Below, one piece after another: positions 1 to 9,688 of a stretch of DNA of 24,721 nt. The position numbers and the translations under genes are program-made. The DNA is taken from contig JBBQAM010000056.1 of assembly GCA_038316335.1 (NCBI GenBank), positions 1 to 24,721 of the forward strand, written 5' to 3'. The notes beneath the pieces were generated by a model. That model was not told the DNA's origin, made no database searches, and saw only the letters and a program-made list of their open reading frames with translations. Position 1 is the first letter of the stretch; every line of letters begins with the position of its first letter. Origin of the DNA: JALHST01 sp038316335 (GTDB lineage: Bacteria > Bacteroidota > Bacteroidia > Flavobacteriales > Flavobacteriaceae).

Positions 1-1431
1 AATCCTGAAATCGATTATAACCTGGCCATCAAAACACGCAAAGACATCATTATGGCCACGGGAAGGTCTGACCATCCGAATCAGGTAAACAATGTTTTAG
101 GTTTTCCATTTATTTTCAGGGGGGCCCTTGATGTGCGTGCGACGAAGATCAATGAAGCCATGAAAATGGCGGCCGTAATGGCCTTGTCCGAATTAACAAA
201 AGAATCAGTGCCTGAACAAGTGAATATTGCTTACGGCAAGACCCGCTTGACCTTCGGAAAGGAATATATAATTCCGAAACCATTCGATCCCCGCCTTATT
301 ACAACGGTACCTCCGGCGGTAGCGAAGGCGGCCATGGAAAGTGGTGTCGCTAAAATGCCCATTGAGGACTGGGAAAAATACAAGGAAGAATTGTTACTTC
401 GATCTGGTAATGATAACAAGATCGTACGTCAACTGCACGAACGGGCCAGGATGGATATTAAGCGCATCGTTTTTGCCGAAGCCGATCAGTTAGATGTCAT
501 GAAAGCTGCCCAAATCGCGTATGAGGAAGGCATCGCCATCCCTATTTTATTGGGTAAGAAACAGGTTATCAAGGCCCTTAAAAAGGAGCTCGATTTTGAT
601 GCCGATCTATTGGTAATCGATTCCCATTCCGAAGAGGCCGATAAAAAACGGGAGCAATATGCTCAAAAATATTTTGAGGATCGGCAACGAAGTGGCGTGA
701 CGTTATACGGAGCACTTCAAAAAATGCGTGAGCGTACCTATTATGGTTCGATGATGGTAATGCAAGGTGATGCCGACGGAATGATATCGGGGTATTCAAG
801 GGCGTATCCGACCTTGGTGAAGCCGATTTTTGAGGTTATCGGGCGGGCGACCGGGGTGCGAAGAGTTTCAACCGTACATATAATGACGACCGATAGAGGG
901 CCGATATTCTTGGCCGATACATCGATAAACATAAATCCGACAGCCGAGGAATTGGCTGAAATCACCCAAATGACGGCCAATGTAGCAATGACCTTTGGCT
1001 TCAATCCGGTTATCGCCTTGTTGTCATATGCGAATTTCGGTTCTTCAACTCATGAATCTGCGACAAAAGTCCGTGAAGCGGTTAAACTATTGCATAAAAG
1101 TAACCCGAATCTACAAGTGGATGGCGAGATCCAAACCGATTTTGCCTTGAACCAACATCTCAGCCAAAGCAAATTTCCGTTTTCGAAAATTTCAGGAAAG
1201 AAGGTCAATACCCTTATTTTTCCCAATTTAGAATCGGCGAACATCACCTATAAACTCCTAAAGGAGCTTAATAAGGCAGACAGCATCGGTCCGATTATGG
1301 TCGGACTTAGAAAATCGGTGCACATTATTCCCTTAGGCGCCAGTGTCGATGAAATCGTCAACATGAGTGCCGTTGCCGCTATCGACGCCCAGGAACGCGA
1401 AAAACGAAAAATAGCCAAAAAAGGAAATTAA
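1..1431 (+). CDS. maeB: NADP-dependent malic enzyme with phosphotransacetylase-like C-terminal domain (5' truncated)
   Basis: This is the 3' part of a large malic enzyme, which decarboxylates malate to pyruvate and reduces NAD(P)+ in the cytoplasm. The frame is open from base 1, so the first visible ATG at 52 is internal and the true start lies upstream of the window. About 476 residues remain of a family usually near 750-770. Residues up to about 85 (numbered from base 1) are the end of the NAD-binding malic domain, with the ATGRSDHPNQVNN and GFPFIFRGALDVRA segments typical of the family. After about residue 150 the protein is a phosphate acetyltransferase-like domain, which in MaeB-type enzymes is regarded as regulatory rather than catalytic. 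No clear terminator follows; a heptamer-periodic purine tract begins three bases after the stop codon. Confidence 0.95.
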   Translation, partial: NPEIDYNLAIKTRKDIIMATGRSDHPNQVNNVLGFPFIFRGALDVRATKINEAMKMAAVMALSELTKESVPEQVNIAYGKTRLTFGKEYIIPKPFDPRLITTVPPAVAKAAMESGVAKMPIEDWEKYKEELLLRSGNDNKIVRQLHERARMDIKRIVFAEADQLDVMKAAQIAYEEGIAIPILLGKKQVIKALKKELDFDADLLVIDSHSEEADKKREQYAQKYFEDRQRSGVTLYGALQKMRERTYYGSMMVMQGDADGMISGYSRAYPTLVKPIFEVIGRATGVRRVSTVHIMTTDRGPIFLADTSININPTAEELAEITQMTANVAMTFGFNPVIALLSYANFGSSTHESATKVREAVKLLHKSNPNLQVDGEIQTDFALNQHLSQSKFPFSKISGKKVNTLIFPNLESANITYKLLKELNKADSIGPIMVGLRKSVHIIPLGASVDEIVNMSAVAAIDAQEREKRKIAKKGN

Positions 1432-1433
1432 AG

Positions 1434-1461
1434 GAATAAAGAATAAATAGGAAAGAATAAA
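1434..1461. repeat. short period-7 purine-rich array (GAATAAA units)
   Basis: Immediately after the malic enzyme stop codon the heptamer GAATAAA occurs at 1434, 1441 and 1455, all on one 7-base register, with a diverged unit (TAGGAAA) at 1448. The purine-rich flavour fades by about 1476. On the opposite strand the units read TTTATTC, resembling in base composition the pyrimidine-led units of the array before ruvA. Its function is unknown. Confidence 0.6.
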
Positions 1462-1600
1462 GAAAGGCAAAGGAAATCCATAGCCAGTTATCTAATAACC
1501 AAATACCCACTGACCCTTAGGCAGTAGCAATTTAGTCAGTTGCTGATGAGAAAAAAGAATAGAAGACTTGGGAAATGTGATTTGGGCATTTTAAAATATA

Positions 1601-1657
1601 CCTCGTGCTTCCTACTTCGCACTTTGAACCTTAAACCTAGAACCTTAAAACCTAGAA
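1601..1657. repeat. degenerate heptamer tandem array ending at the ruvA start codon
   Basis: Eight units with a period of 7 bases run from 1601 to the base before the ruvA ATG at 1658. Examples are CTTCGCA (1615), CTTTGAA (1622), CCTTAAA (1629) and CCTAGAA (1636 and 1651); the seventh unit (1643-1650) has one extra A. The consensus is roughly C-Y-T-N-R-N-A. The last four units also form a 14/15-base direct repeat (1627-1640 and 1641-1655). The array occupies the expected ribosome-binding and 5' leader region of ruvA. This is read directly from the sequence; any role is unknown. Confidence 0.75.
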
Positions 1658-2239
1658 ATGATCCATCATCTAAAAGGAAGACTCATTGAAAAAAATCCGA
1701 CCTATGTTATCATTGAATGTGGTGGGGTGGGGTATTTTGTGAATATTTCGTTACATACCTATTCTAAAATACCGGATTCCGAGAGCCTACAACTTTTTAC
1801 CCATTTGCAGATCAAAGAAGACTCCCACACTCTTTTTGGTTTTGTAGAGAAATCGGAACGTGAGATCTTTCGATTGCTGCTGTCGGTTTCGGGAATAGGT
1901 TCAAGCATTGCACGTACCATGTTATCCTCAATTTCCCCAGGCCAGATCCGGGATGCAATTGCAAATGGTGATGTCGCGACGATACAGGGCATTAAAGGAA
2001 TCGGTGCGAAAACTGCACAAAGGGCCATTTTAGATCTACGAGACAAGATTTTGAAAGTCTACGATATTGATGAAGTTTACACAAGTTCAAACAATACAAA
2101 TAAGGATGAAGCGTTATCTGCTTTAGAGGTTCTGGGGTTTGTCAGAAAACAGGCCGAAAAGGTCGTCGACAGAGTCTTAAGCCAGGATCCTACGCTAAGC
2201 GTTGAGAACATCATTAAACAGGCGCTTAAAAATTTGTAA
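1658..2239 (+). CDS. ruvA: Holliday junction branch migration protein RuvA
   Basis: RuvA binds four-way DNA junctions as a tetramer and loads the RuvB motor during recombinational repair. The 193-residue length is normal. Residues 1-63 form the OB-fold domain (start MIHHLKGRL, with VIIECGGVGYFV). Two helix-hairpin-helix motifs follow, at about 78-81 (SGIG) and 111-116 (GIKGIG), and a small C-terminal domain III that contacts RuvB spans about 148-193 (EALSALEVLGF). The ATG at 1658 gives the standard N-terminus. The leader directly upstream consists of heptamer repeats and holds no obvious Shine-Dalgarno sequence. The stop codon lies five bases before the sprA start, so the two are probably co-transcribed. 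ruvB and ruvC are not in the window. Confidence 0.97.
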   Translation: MIHHLKGRLIEKNPTYVIIECGGVGYFVNISLHTYSKIPDSESLQLFTHLQIKEDSHTLFGFVEKSEREIFRLLLSVSGIGSSIARTMLSSISPGQIRDAIANGDVATIQGIKGIGAKTAQRAILDLRDKILKVYDIDEVYTSSNNTNKDEALSALEVLGFVRKQAEKVVDRVLSQDPTLSVENIIKQALKNL

Positions 2240-2244
2240 AGAGT

Positions 2245-5200
2245 TTGAAAAAAGGGGCAAAAAAAAATCTTAAATCCGTATTTAAGCTTATTTTTCTGTG
2301 TATACTATTCACTGTGGCAACCGAAACTTCGTGGGCCCAGGATACAGGGGAAGAAGAAGGCAGCGAGCAAGTGACCGATTCGGTCAAGACGGGATTTTCC
2401 CTCGGAAGAATCGAACTTGAGAACCCCAAGAGCATCGTCTCAAAGTACATTTACGATCCCAAACTCGACCGGTACATCTACAATGAAAGTATTGGTGATT
2501 TTGACATTGGATACCCAATAATCCTTACCCCGGAACAATATATGGAATTGGTGCGCAAAGAAGGCATCAAAGCATATTTTAAGGAGAAGTCAGATGCCTA
2601 TTCCGGAAAAAAAGAGGGGAGCGAGGAAGCCCGAAAGAACCTATTGCCGAATTTTTACGTCAACAACGATTTTTTTCAGACCATTTTTGGGGGAAATACC
2701 ATTGAAGTAATCCCGCAGGGTTCGGTGGCCATGGACCTCGGTATCATCTGGCAAAAAAATGATAATCCGTCTTTGTCCCCGAGAAATCGAACCAACCTTT
2801 CTTTTGATTTCGATCAAAGAATTAGCCTAAGTATGTTGGGCAAGGTAGGGGAACGGTTGCAAGTGACCGCCAATTACGACACCGAAGCGACGTTCGATTT
2901 TCAAAATATCGTAAAATTAGATTATACGCCTACCGAGGATGATATTTTACAATCGATCGAAGTGGGAAATGTAAACATGCCCTTGAACAGCTCTTTGATT
3001 ACCGGCGCCCAAAGTTTGTTCGGGGTTAAGACACAACTGCAATTCGGAAAGACAAAGGTGACCGCCGTATTTTCAGAGCAGCGATCCCAAAACAATACCG
3101 TAGTGGCGCAGGGCGGTGGTACGCTCAATGAATTTACATTGACCGCCTTGGATTATGATGAGGACAAACACTTTTTTTTATCGCATTATTTTAGGGACAA
3201 CTACGATGCGGCCCTCGAAAACTACCCTTACATCAGAAGTCAAATTCAAATAACGCGTTTGGAAGTTTGGGTAACAAACCGAAACCAGCAGACCCTAAAT
3301 GTGCGAAACGTGGTAGCCTTGCAGGATTTGGGCGAATTCAATGCCCAGGATACGCGAATCGGGCAAGCCAATGGGGATCCTGCCGGCTTTTTCAATATCT
3401 CAGGTCCGAACAACAATCTTCCCAGAAACAATGCAAATGACTACGATCCTGCCATGATCGGTGCTGGGGGTGCCCTTACTACGAGCATCCGTGATATCGC
3501 CACCATCGAAAATGGGTTCAATGTACCAGGATATTCGGTAAACCAAGGTTTTGATTATGCGATTTTAGAAAATGCCCGTAAACTAGAACAAGGAAGGGAC
3601 TATGATTTTAATTCCCAGCTGGGATATGTATCCTTGAACCAGCGGCTGAGCAATGATGAAGTATTAGGGGTGGCATTTCAGTACACCTATAATGGGGAGG
3701 TCTTTCAAGTCGGTGAATTCGCGAATGGCGGTCTTGATGCCACCACGGTTTCAGGAGGCATTAATCCGATCATCAACAACAATACGCTTATCCTTAAATT
3801 ATTAAAGAGCAACATCACTTCGGTATCCGATCCGATCTGGGACCTGATGATGAAGAATATCTATGCCACGGGTGCCTTTCGGTTGAGTCAGGAGGATTTT
3901 AAAATGAACATACTGTATTCGGATCCGACCCCTAGAAATTATATTACAGCGGTTGATCCGGCGACCTGGCCTGCCGAACTCGATGACAAGATCCTTTTAA
4001 ACGTATTTAATTTCGATCGTCTCAATGTATACAACGACGTGCAAAGCGGAGGGGACGGCTTCTTTGATTTTGTTCCGGGCATAACGGTCGATATGCAGGG
4101 CGGGCGGATCATCTTCACCAAAGTCGAGCCTTTCGGTGAATATTTATTCAATAGATTGGGCGGTGGCACTTATGATGTTGCCAATGATCAGGGCTATAAT
4201 TCGAACCAAAAGCAGTATGTTTTTAGAAACCTATACGCTTCTACCAAAGCGGCCTCCCGGGAAGATGCCGAAAAAAACAGGTTTATTTTAAAGGGACGCT
4301 ACAAATCGGAAGGAAGTAATGGTATTCCTATTGGGGCCTTTAATGTCCCGCGGGGCTCGGTACGGGTCACAGCGGGTGGGCGACAATTGCAGGAAGGAAT
4401 CGATTATACCGTAAATTATCAGGCTGGAACAGTACAGATCTTAGATCCCAGTTTGGAGGCTTCAAATACACCTATCAATATCTCTGTAGAGAATACAGCC
4501 GTTTTTGGCCAACAGACGCGTCGATTTACGGGTATAAATGTCGAGCACCAATTTAATAAGAACTTTGTGCTGGGGACGACCCTCTTAAACCTCAATGAAC
4601 GCCCGTTGACACAGAAATCAAATTATGGGGTAGAACCCGTGAACAATACCATTTTTGGTTTAAACGGAAATTACTCCACTGAAATTCCGTTTTTAACGCG
4701 GATGGTCAATAAATTGCCCAATATCGATACCGATGTGCCTTCGAATCTGTCATTACGTGCTGAAATAGCCTGGCTGAAACCGAATTCCCCGAAGAATGCT
4801 GATTTTCAAGGAGAAACGACCACCTATCTCGATGACTTCGAAGGGGCGCAGGCCTTAATCGACATTCGTTCTTCCCTAGGATGGACCATGGCCAGTACGC
4901 CCTTGGAATTTGGGGAGGTGCCCGATGAAAAGCTCTATGGGGGTTCGCCCGATGATGCCAATAATTTATTGAACGGTTATGGTAGGGCGAAAATGGCCTG
5001 GTATACCATCGATCCTATTTTTTATACCAATCAACGCCCGACCGGGATTAGTGATAGTGATATTTCGACCAACCCGACACGACGAATCTATATCGACGAG
5101 GTATTCCCACAGACCGACGTGGCACAGGGGCAGACGACCGTTCAGGGAACCCTTGATTTGGCATACTACCCAAATCAAAAAGGCCCATACAATAATAATG

Positions 5201-8200
5201 ACAATTTTAATGGCCTTGCCCCACAAAACAAATGGGCCGGGATGATGCGTTCCTTAAGCAGTACCAATTTTGAACAGTCGAATGTTGAATTCATCCAATT
5301 CTGGGTACTAGACCCCTATGTCGATGGTATCGCTACCAGCCCTGGGGAACTGGTCATTAACCTGGGGAACATCTCTGAGGATATATTAAAGGATGGCCGG
5401 AAACAATATGAAAACGGATTACCCGATGTAGATAGTACCGAAGCTACAGCTTCGACTTCATGGGGAGAAGTACCACAGACTCAAGCGCTTGTGTATGCTT
5501 TTGATGCCAGTGAGACCAACCGGGGCCTTCAGGATATCGGCTATGATGGCCTGAACGATGCACAGGAAGCTGCGGTTTATACCTCCAATCAAGGTGCCGA
5601 CCCGGCTGGGGACAACTATACTTATTATCTCAATAAAGATGGGGGAATCCTCGATCGGTATGTAGACTTTAACAATCCCGAAGGTAATTCCCCAGTTCAG
5701 GTAACGAACACCAATCGGGGCTCCACGACCTTGCCCGATGTTGAGGATATTGACCGTGACCTCACCATGAACACGGTGAATAGTTACTATGAATATCGCA
5801 TCCCCATAAAGCCGAATACCATTAAAGATGACAAATATGTTACCGATATTAAGGAAGACCCTACACCGACTTTGCCAGACGGTAGCCAGTTGAACAGCCG
5901 ATGGATCCAGTACAAGATCCCTTTAAGCGATTTTACCAAGGCGCTCGGAGGTATAAATGATTTTCGGTCGATTAGTTTTATGCGGATGTACCTCACCGGA
6001 TTTAGTAGTGATGTCGTCTTGCGATTTGCAACCTTGGACCTTGTTAGGGGCGATTGGCGCACCTATACGAAGTCATTGCAGCCCGAAGTAGATCCGGATC
6101 CGTCAGACGATGGTACCCTTGTAGATGTGAATACGGTGAACATTGAAGAGAATTCCGTGCGTACGCCCATTCCTTATATATTACCACCGGGGGTCGTTCG
6201 CGAACGCCTGAACAACAACAATACGATCATACGCCAAAATGAACAATCGCTTTCGTTCGTAGTTAATAATTTGATGCCCGAAGATTCCCGAGGCGTTTTT
6301 AAAAATGTGGATATCGATGTACGACAGTACAAAAAAATAAGGATGTTCATTCATGCTGAAGAAATCTCGGAAACCGACTATCCGAACGGCGCAGAACCCC
6401 TGGTCGGATTTTTGAGGATAGGCACTGATTTTTCACAAAATTTCTATCAAATAGAATTGCCTTTGCAATTTACCCCCTTTGGTTCAACTTCTGAAAGCGA
6501 TATATGGCCGGAAGCGAATAATATTGACATCGATCTTTCCGATTTGAACAAGATCAAATCGATACGTATTAATAATAGGAGCACCATCCCTTTAAATCAA
6601 CTTCAATTTTTTGATATCGAAAACGGGGCCATCACCCCGGTCGCCGAATTTGCCCCTAGGAACCCTGGCAGTTTGCGGGTCGGGATTCAGGGAAATCCCT
6701 CTTTGGGTAGTATCAGAGGTATGATGGTGGGCGTTAAAAATACCGATGCTCTAGCGGCCAGGGGCGAAATCTGGTTCGATGAGCTTCGTTTGAGTGGGTT
6801 GGACAATAATGGTGGTTGGGCAGCCGTGGCAGCATTGGATGCCAATATAGCCGATTTCGCGAATGTCTCGGCAACAGGGGGCAAAAGTACCTCTGGGTTT
6901 GGGGCCATCGATCAAATGCCCAATGAGCGCGCCCGCGAAGATGCCATCTCCTATGATGTGGTCACTAATGTGAACCTCGGTCAAATGTTGCCCAAGAAAT
7001 GGGGCATCCAAGTGCCCTTTAATTATGGCGTTTCCGAAGAAAAGATAACCCCTGAATTCGATCCTGTTTACGACGATCTTAAACTCGATGATCTGATTGC
7101 CTCGGCACCTGATCAACAAACAGCCGATGCAATCAAAGAACAGGCAGAGGAATATACCAAGCGTACTAGCATCAATTTTATCGGGGTTCAAAAAAATAGG
7201 AGTGAAGAGGCGGAGGCAAATTTTTATGATATCGAGAATTTCACCTTCAATTATTCGTATAATGAAACAGATCATCGCGATTTTGAGATTGCCAGCTTGC
7301 GAGATCAAAATGTAGTTACGGGCTTGGTATACAATCATAATTTCAAACCTTTGGAAGTGGCCCCTTTTGCCAAAAAAGATTCTTTGTTTACTGGGAACTA
7401 TTGGAAATGGCTCAAAGAACTGAACCTCAACCTGCTGCCGGCGAGTATTTCGGTAAATTCGAATATCAACCGCCAATTTAACCAGCAACGCTTTCGGGAT
7501 GTTGTTGAAGATGGCGTAGATCGCCTGCAATTACCTTTATTACAACAGCGTAATTATCAGTTCAACTGGCAATATGCCATTAACTATAGCCTGACAAAAT
7601 CACTGCGCCTTAACCTTACGGCCTCCAATAATAGCATTGTCAGAAATTATTTGGGCGATACCCGCGACCCGGAGGGAAACCTTGAAGTCTTTAATGAGCT
7701 CAATCTTTGGGACGGATTTTTCAATATCGGGGTACCCAATCGACATTCCCAACAAATGCAATTGAATTATGAATTGCCCTTCGCAAAGATCCCGGCACTC
7801 GACTTTATTAATGCACAGTATAGTTATACCAGTAATTTTGAATGGCAACGAGGCGGTGACGCCTTAAGCCAGGCAGTTGCCATAGCACAGAATCCGTTAA
7901 CGCCCTTGAGTGAACTGGATCCCATTTCAATCAATACCGTTCAAAATGCCAATACCCATAATCTTACTGCATCGATGAGCCTGCAGAAATTTTATGACCT
8001 TTTGGGCCTAAAGAAGGCCGATGGCAAGACAATGGCGAATGCAAGCACCCCAGTACGTCTTGATAAGGCAGGGAATCCGGCCAAGAACACTGAGCCTCCC
8101 GCAAAGAAGAGTAGTGGTCTGTTTAACACCGCGGTCGATGTTTTGACCATGGTCAAAAGGCTCAACGTAAATTATAATGAGAGCAATGGTACCGTGCTTC

Positions 8201-9471
8201 CTGGCTACACACAATCAATCGGTTTTATTGGAACCACAAAACCTTCGTTGGGCTTTGTCTTTGGGAGTCAGGCCGATGTGCGATTTGAGGCTGCCAAGAA
8301 TGGTTGGTTGACGACCTATCCTGATTTCAATGATCAGTTCTTACAACGTACCAACCGGCAATTGAACCTAACAGCCACCGCCCAGCCGTCACAGGATCTC
8401 ACCATTGATTTGTTGGCCGACCGACAATATTCGAATAGTTTTCAGGAAAACTATGATTATGATTCATGGCGACAAGAAAGGAATTCCTTGATCAATGAGT
8501 ATGGTAACTTTAGTATTTCGACCATGATGATCGGTACGGTCTTTCGAAAAAGCGACGAATTCAATTCGGCTAATTTCGAAAAATTCAAGGAAAACAGAAT
8601 TATTATTGCCAATAGGTTGGCGGCCAACAATGGCCAGACTGGCACGGTCGATGCCGAAGGTTTCCCCGAATTATTTGGTAAAACACAACAAGATGTGCTA
8701 TTGCCTGCTTTTTTTGCCGCATATACCGGTCAGGATCCCAATAACGTAAAATTAGACGTGTTCCGAAAGATACCGATACCCAATTGGAATATCAAGTATA
8801 CCGGGTTAATGCGTAACAAATGGTTCAAAAAGAAATTCAAAAGGTTCTCGTTGAGCCATGGGTATCGCGCTGCCTATAGTATCAACTCCTTCCAGACCAA
8901 TTTAGAACGTACCCAACTCATAACCGACGGGGCGGCTCCTATTGATAGTGAGACTGGAGACCTGCTCCCAGAGTATATCTTGAACAATGTTACCCTTACC
9001 GATCAGTTCAATCCCTTGATGCGGGTCGATTTTGAAATGCAGAATTCGGTAAGCGTCCTTGCCGAAGTGCGTACCGATCGGGCCATGTCCTTGAGCTTTG
9101 ACAACAACCTGATGACCGAAATCGATGGCAAGGAATATACGGTTGGTCTAGGATATCGTATTAAGGATGTTCAATTCGTGACCAATATCGGAGGAAATAA
9201 AACCCGCTTAAAAGGGGATTTAAATTTGAAGGCAGATGTCACGCTACGGGATAATATTACGATCATCCGAAATCTTGATATAGACAACAATCAGATCACT
9301 TCAGGTCAAAATTTGATGTCGATTAAATTTACAGCCGATTATGCTTTGAGTAAAAATCTGAATGCACTTTTTTTCTACGACCATTCTTTCTCCAAATTTG
9401 CGGTTTCTACCGCTTTTCCGCAAACGACGATCAATACCGGGTTTACCTTACGGTATAATTTCGGGAATTAA
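2245..9471 (+). CDS. sprA: SprA (Sov) outer-membrane translocon of the type IX secretion system
   Basis: SprA is the very large outer-membrane barrel through which type IX secretion substrates cross the outer membrane of Bacteroidota; it is needed for gliding motility and for secretion of many adhesins and enzymes. At 2408 residues it matches the family size. A Sec signal peptide covers about residues 1-31, with a Lys-rich start, a hydrophobic core and a likely cut after SWA. Conserved segments include FDFDQRISLSMLGKVGERL and YDTEATFDFQNIVKLDYTP near the N-terminus and a PPGVVRERL block near residue 1314. The C-terminus ends in amphipathic strands (GFTLRYNFGN), as expected of a barrel. The start is TTG at 2245: no in-frame ATG precedes the signal peptide, and the next one, at about residue 99, would remove it. 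The five-base gap to ruvA suggests translational coupling. A hairpin at 9621-9649 may terminate the transcript. Confidence 0.95.
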   Translation: MKKGAKKNLKSVFKLIFLCILFTVATETSWAQDTGEEEGSEQVTDSVKTGFSLGRIELENPKSIVSKYIYDPKLDRYIYNESIGDFDIGYPIILTPEQYMELVRKEGIKAYFKEKSDAYSGKKEGSEEARKNLLPNFYVNNDFFQTIFGGNTIEVIPQGSVAMDLGIIWQKNDNPSLSPRNRTNLSFDFDQRISLSMLGKVGERLQVTANYDTEATFDFQNIVKLDYTPTEDDILQSIEVGNVNMPLNSSLITGAQSLFGVKTQLQFGKTKVTAVFSEQRSQNNTVVAQGGGTLNEFTLTALDYDEDKHFFLSHYFRDNYDAALENYPYIRSQIQITRLEVWVTNRNQQTLNVRNVVALQDLGEFNAQDTRIGQANGDPAGFFNISGPNNNLPRNNANDYDPAMIGAGGALTTSIRDIATIENGFNVPGYSVNQGFDYAILENARKLEQGRDYDFNSQLGYVSLNQRLSNDEVLGVAFQYTYNGEVFQVGEFANGGLDATTVSGGINPIINNNTLILKLLKSNITSVSDPIWDLMMKNIYATGAFRLSQEDFKMNILYSDPTPRNYITAVDPATWPAELDDKILLNVFNFDRLNVYNDVQSGGDGFFDFVPGITVDMQGGRIIFTKVEPFGEYLFNRLGGGTYDVANDQGYNSNQKQYVFRNLYASTKAASREDAEKNRFILKGRYKSEGSNGIPIGAFNVPRGSVRVTAGGRQLQEGIDYTVNYQAGTVQILDPSLEASNTPINISVENTAVFGQQTRRFTGINVEHQFNKNFVLGTTLLNLNERPLTQKSNYGVEPVNNTIFGLNGNYSTEIPFLTRMVNKLPNIDTDVPSNLSLRAEIAWLKPNSPKNADFQGETTTYLDDFEGAQALIDIRSSLGWTMASTPLEFGEVPDEKLYGGSPDDANNLLNGYGRAKMAWYTIDPIFYTNQRPTGISDSDISTNPTRRIYIDEVFPQTDVAQGQTTVQGTLDLAYYPNQKGPYNNNDNFNGLAPQNKWAGMMRSLSSTNFEQSNVEFIQFWVLDPYVDGIATSPGELVINLGNISEDILKDGRKQYENGLPDVDSTEATASTSWGEVPQTQALVYAFDASETNRGLQDIGYDGLNDAQEAAVYTSNQGADPAGDNYTYYLNKDGGILDRYVDFNNPEGNSPVQVTNTNRGSTTLPDVEDIDRDLTMNTVNSYYEYRIPIKPNTIKDDKYVTDIKEDPTPTLPDGSQLNSRWIQYKIPLSDFTKALGGINDFRSISFMRMYLTGFSSDVVLRFATLDLVRGDWRTYTKSLQPEVDPDPSDDGTLVDVNTVNIEENSVRTPIPYILPPGVVRERLNNNNTIIRQNEQSLSFVVNNLMPEDSRGVFKNVDIDVRQYKKIRMFIHAEEISETDYPNGAEPLVGFLRIGTDFSQNFYQIELPLQFTPFGSTSESDIWPEANNIDIDLSDLNKIKSIRINNRSTIPLNQLQFFDIENGAITPVAEFAPRNPGSLRVGIQGNPSLGSIRGMMVGVKNTDALAARGEIWFDELRLSGLDNNGGWAAVAALDANIADFANVSATGGKSTSGFGAIDQMPNERAREDAISYDVVTNVNLGQMLPKKWGIQVPFNYGVSEEKITPEFDPVYDDLKLDDLIASAPDQQTADAIKEQAEEYTKRTSINFIGVQKNRSEEAEANFYDIENFTFNYSYNETDHRDFEIASLRDQNVVTGLVYNHNFKPLEVAPFAKKDSLFTGNYWKWLKELNLNLLPASISVNSNINRQFNQQRFRDVVEDGVDRLQLPLLQQRNYQFNWQYAINYSLTKSLRLNLTASNNSIVRNYLGDTRDPEGNLEVFNELNLWDGFFNIGVPNRHSQQMQLNYELPFAKIPALDFINAQYSYTSNFEWQRGGDALSQAVAIAQNPLTPLSELDPISINTVQNANTHNLTASMSLQKFYDLLGLKKADGKTMANASTPVRLDKAGNPAKNTEPPAKKSSGLFNTAVDVLTMVKRLNVNYNESNGTVLPGYTQSIGFIGTTKPSLGFVFGSQADVRFEAAKNGWLTTYPDFNDQFLQRTNRQLNLTATAQPSQDLTIDLLADRQYSNSFQENYDYDSWRQERNSLINEYGNFSISTMMIGTVFRKSDEFNSANFEKFKENRIIIANRLAANNGQTGTVDAEGFPELFGKTQQDVLLPAFFAAYTGQDPNNVKLDVFRKIPIPNWNIKYTGLMRNKWFKKKFKRFSLSHGYRAAYSINSFQTNLERTQLITDGAAPIDSETGDLLPEYILNNVTLTDQFNPLMRVDFEMQNSVSVLAEVRTDRAMSLSFDNNLMTEIDGKEYTVGLGYRIKDVQFVTNIGGNKTRLKGDLNLKADVTLRDNITIIRNLDIDNNQITSGQNLMSIKFTADYALSKNLNALFFYDHSFSKFAVSTAFPQTTINTGFTLRYNFGN

Positions 9472-9620
9472 AACACATAAAGTGTAACGGTCTTCAAAGG
9501 CAATACTAGCAGTTGCGATATGCTTGCTAGAGGGTTGATCTGCCAAGTGAATTCTGATAACAAACCGATATTTCAGCTGCTTTTTTTGGAAAGAAGGGTA
9601 AAAAAATAAATAGTTGCGGT

Positions 9621-9649
9621 AAAACACCCGCCTACTGATGGGTGTTTTT
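9621..9649 (+). terminator. predicted intrinsic terminator downstream of sprA
   Basis: AAAACACCC (9621-9629) pairs with GGGTGTTTT (9640-9648) around a 10-base loop, with one more T after the stem. The stem lies 150 bases after the sprA stop and just before the gcvH promoters, so it can insulate the two transcripts. The short T-tract beyond the stem keeps confidence moderate. Confidence 0.6.
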
Positions 9650-9657
9650 GGGGATTC

Positions 9658-9688
9658 TTGAACTTACATTTTTTCTTGAATACCTTTG
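9658..9688 (+). promoter_or_regulatory. predicted Bacteroidota promoter P1 of gcvH
   Basis: TTG at 9658-9660, a 20-base spacer and TACCTTTG at 9681-9688 match the Bacteroidota sigma consensus (TTG, about 19 bases, TAnnTTTG). It lies just after the sprA terminator hairpin and upstream of the gcvH ATG at 9730. It overlaps a second promoter-like pair shifted by 18 bases. Confidence 0.55.

Noticed and set aside
6751..7530. Minus-strand open frame of 259 codons inside sprA
   Set aside because: It lies wholly antisense to a certain, conserved gene, and its translation has no recognisable domain. Long antisense frames are expected in such a long gene.
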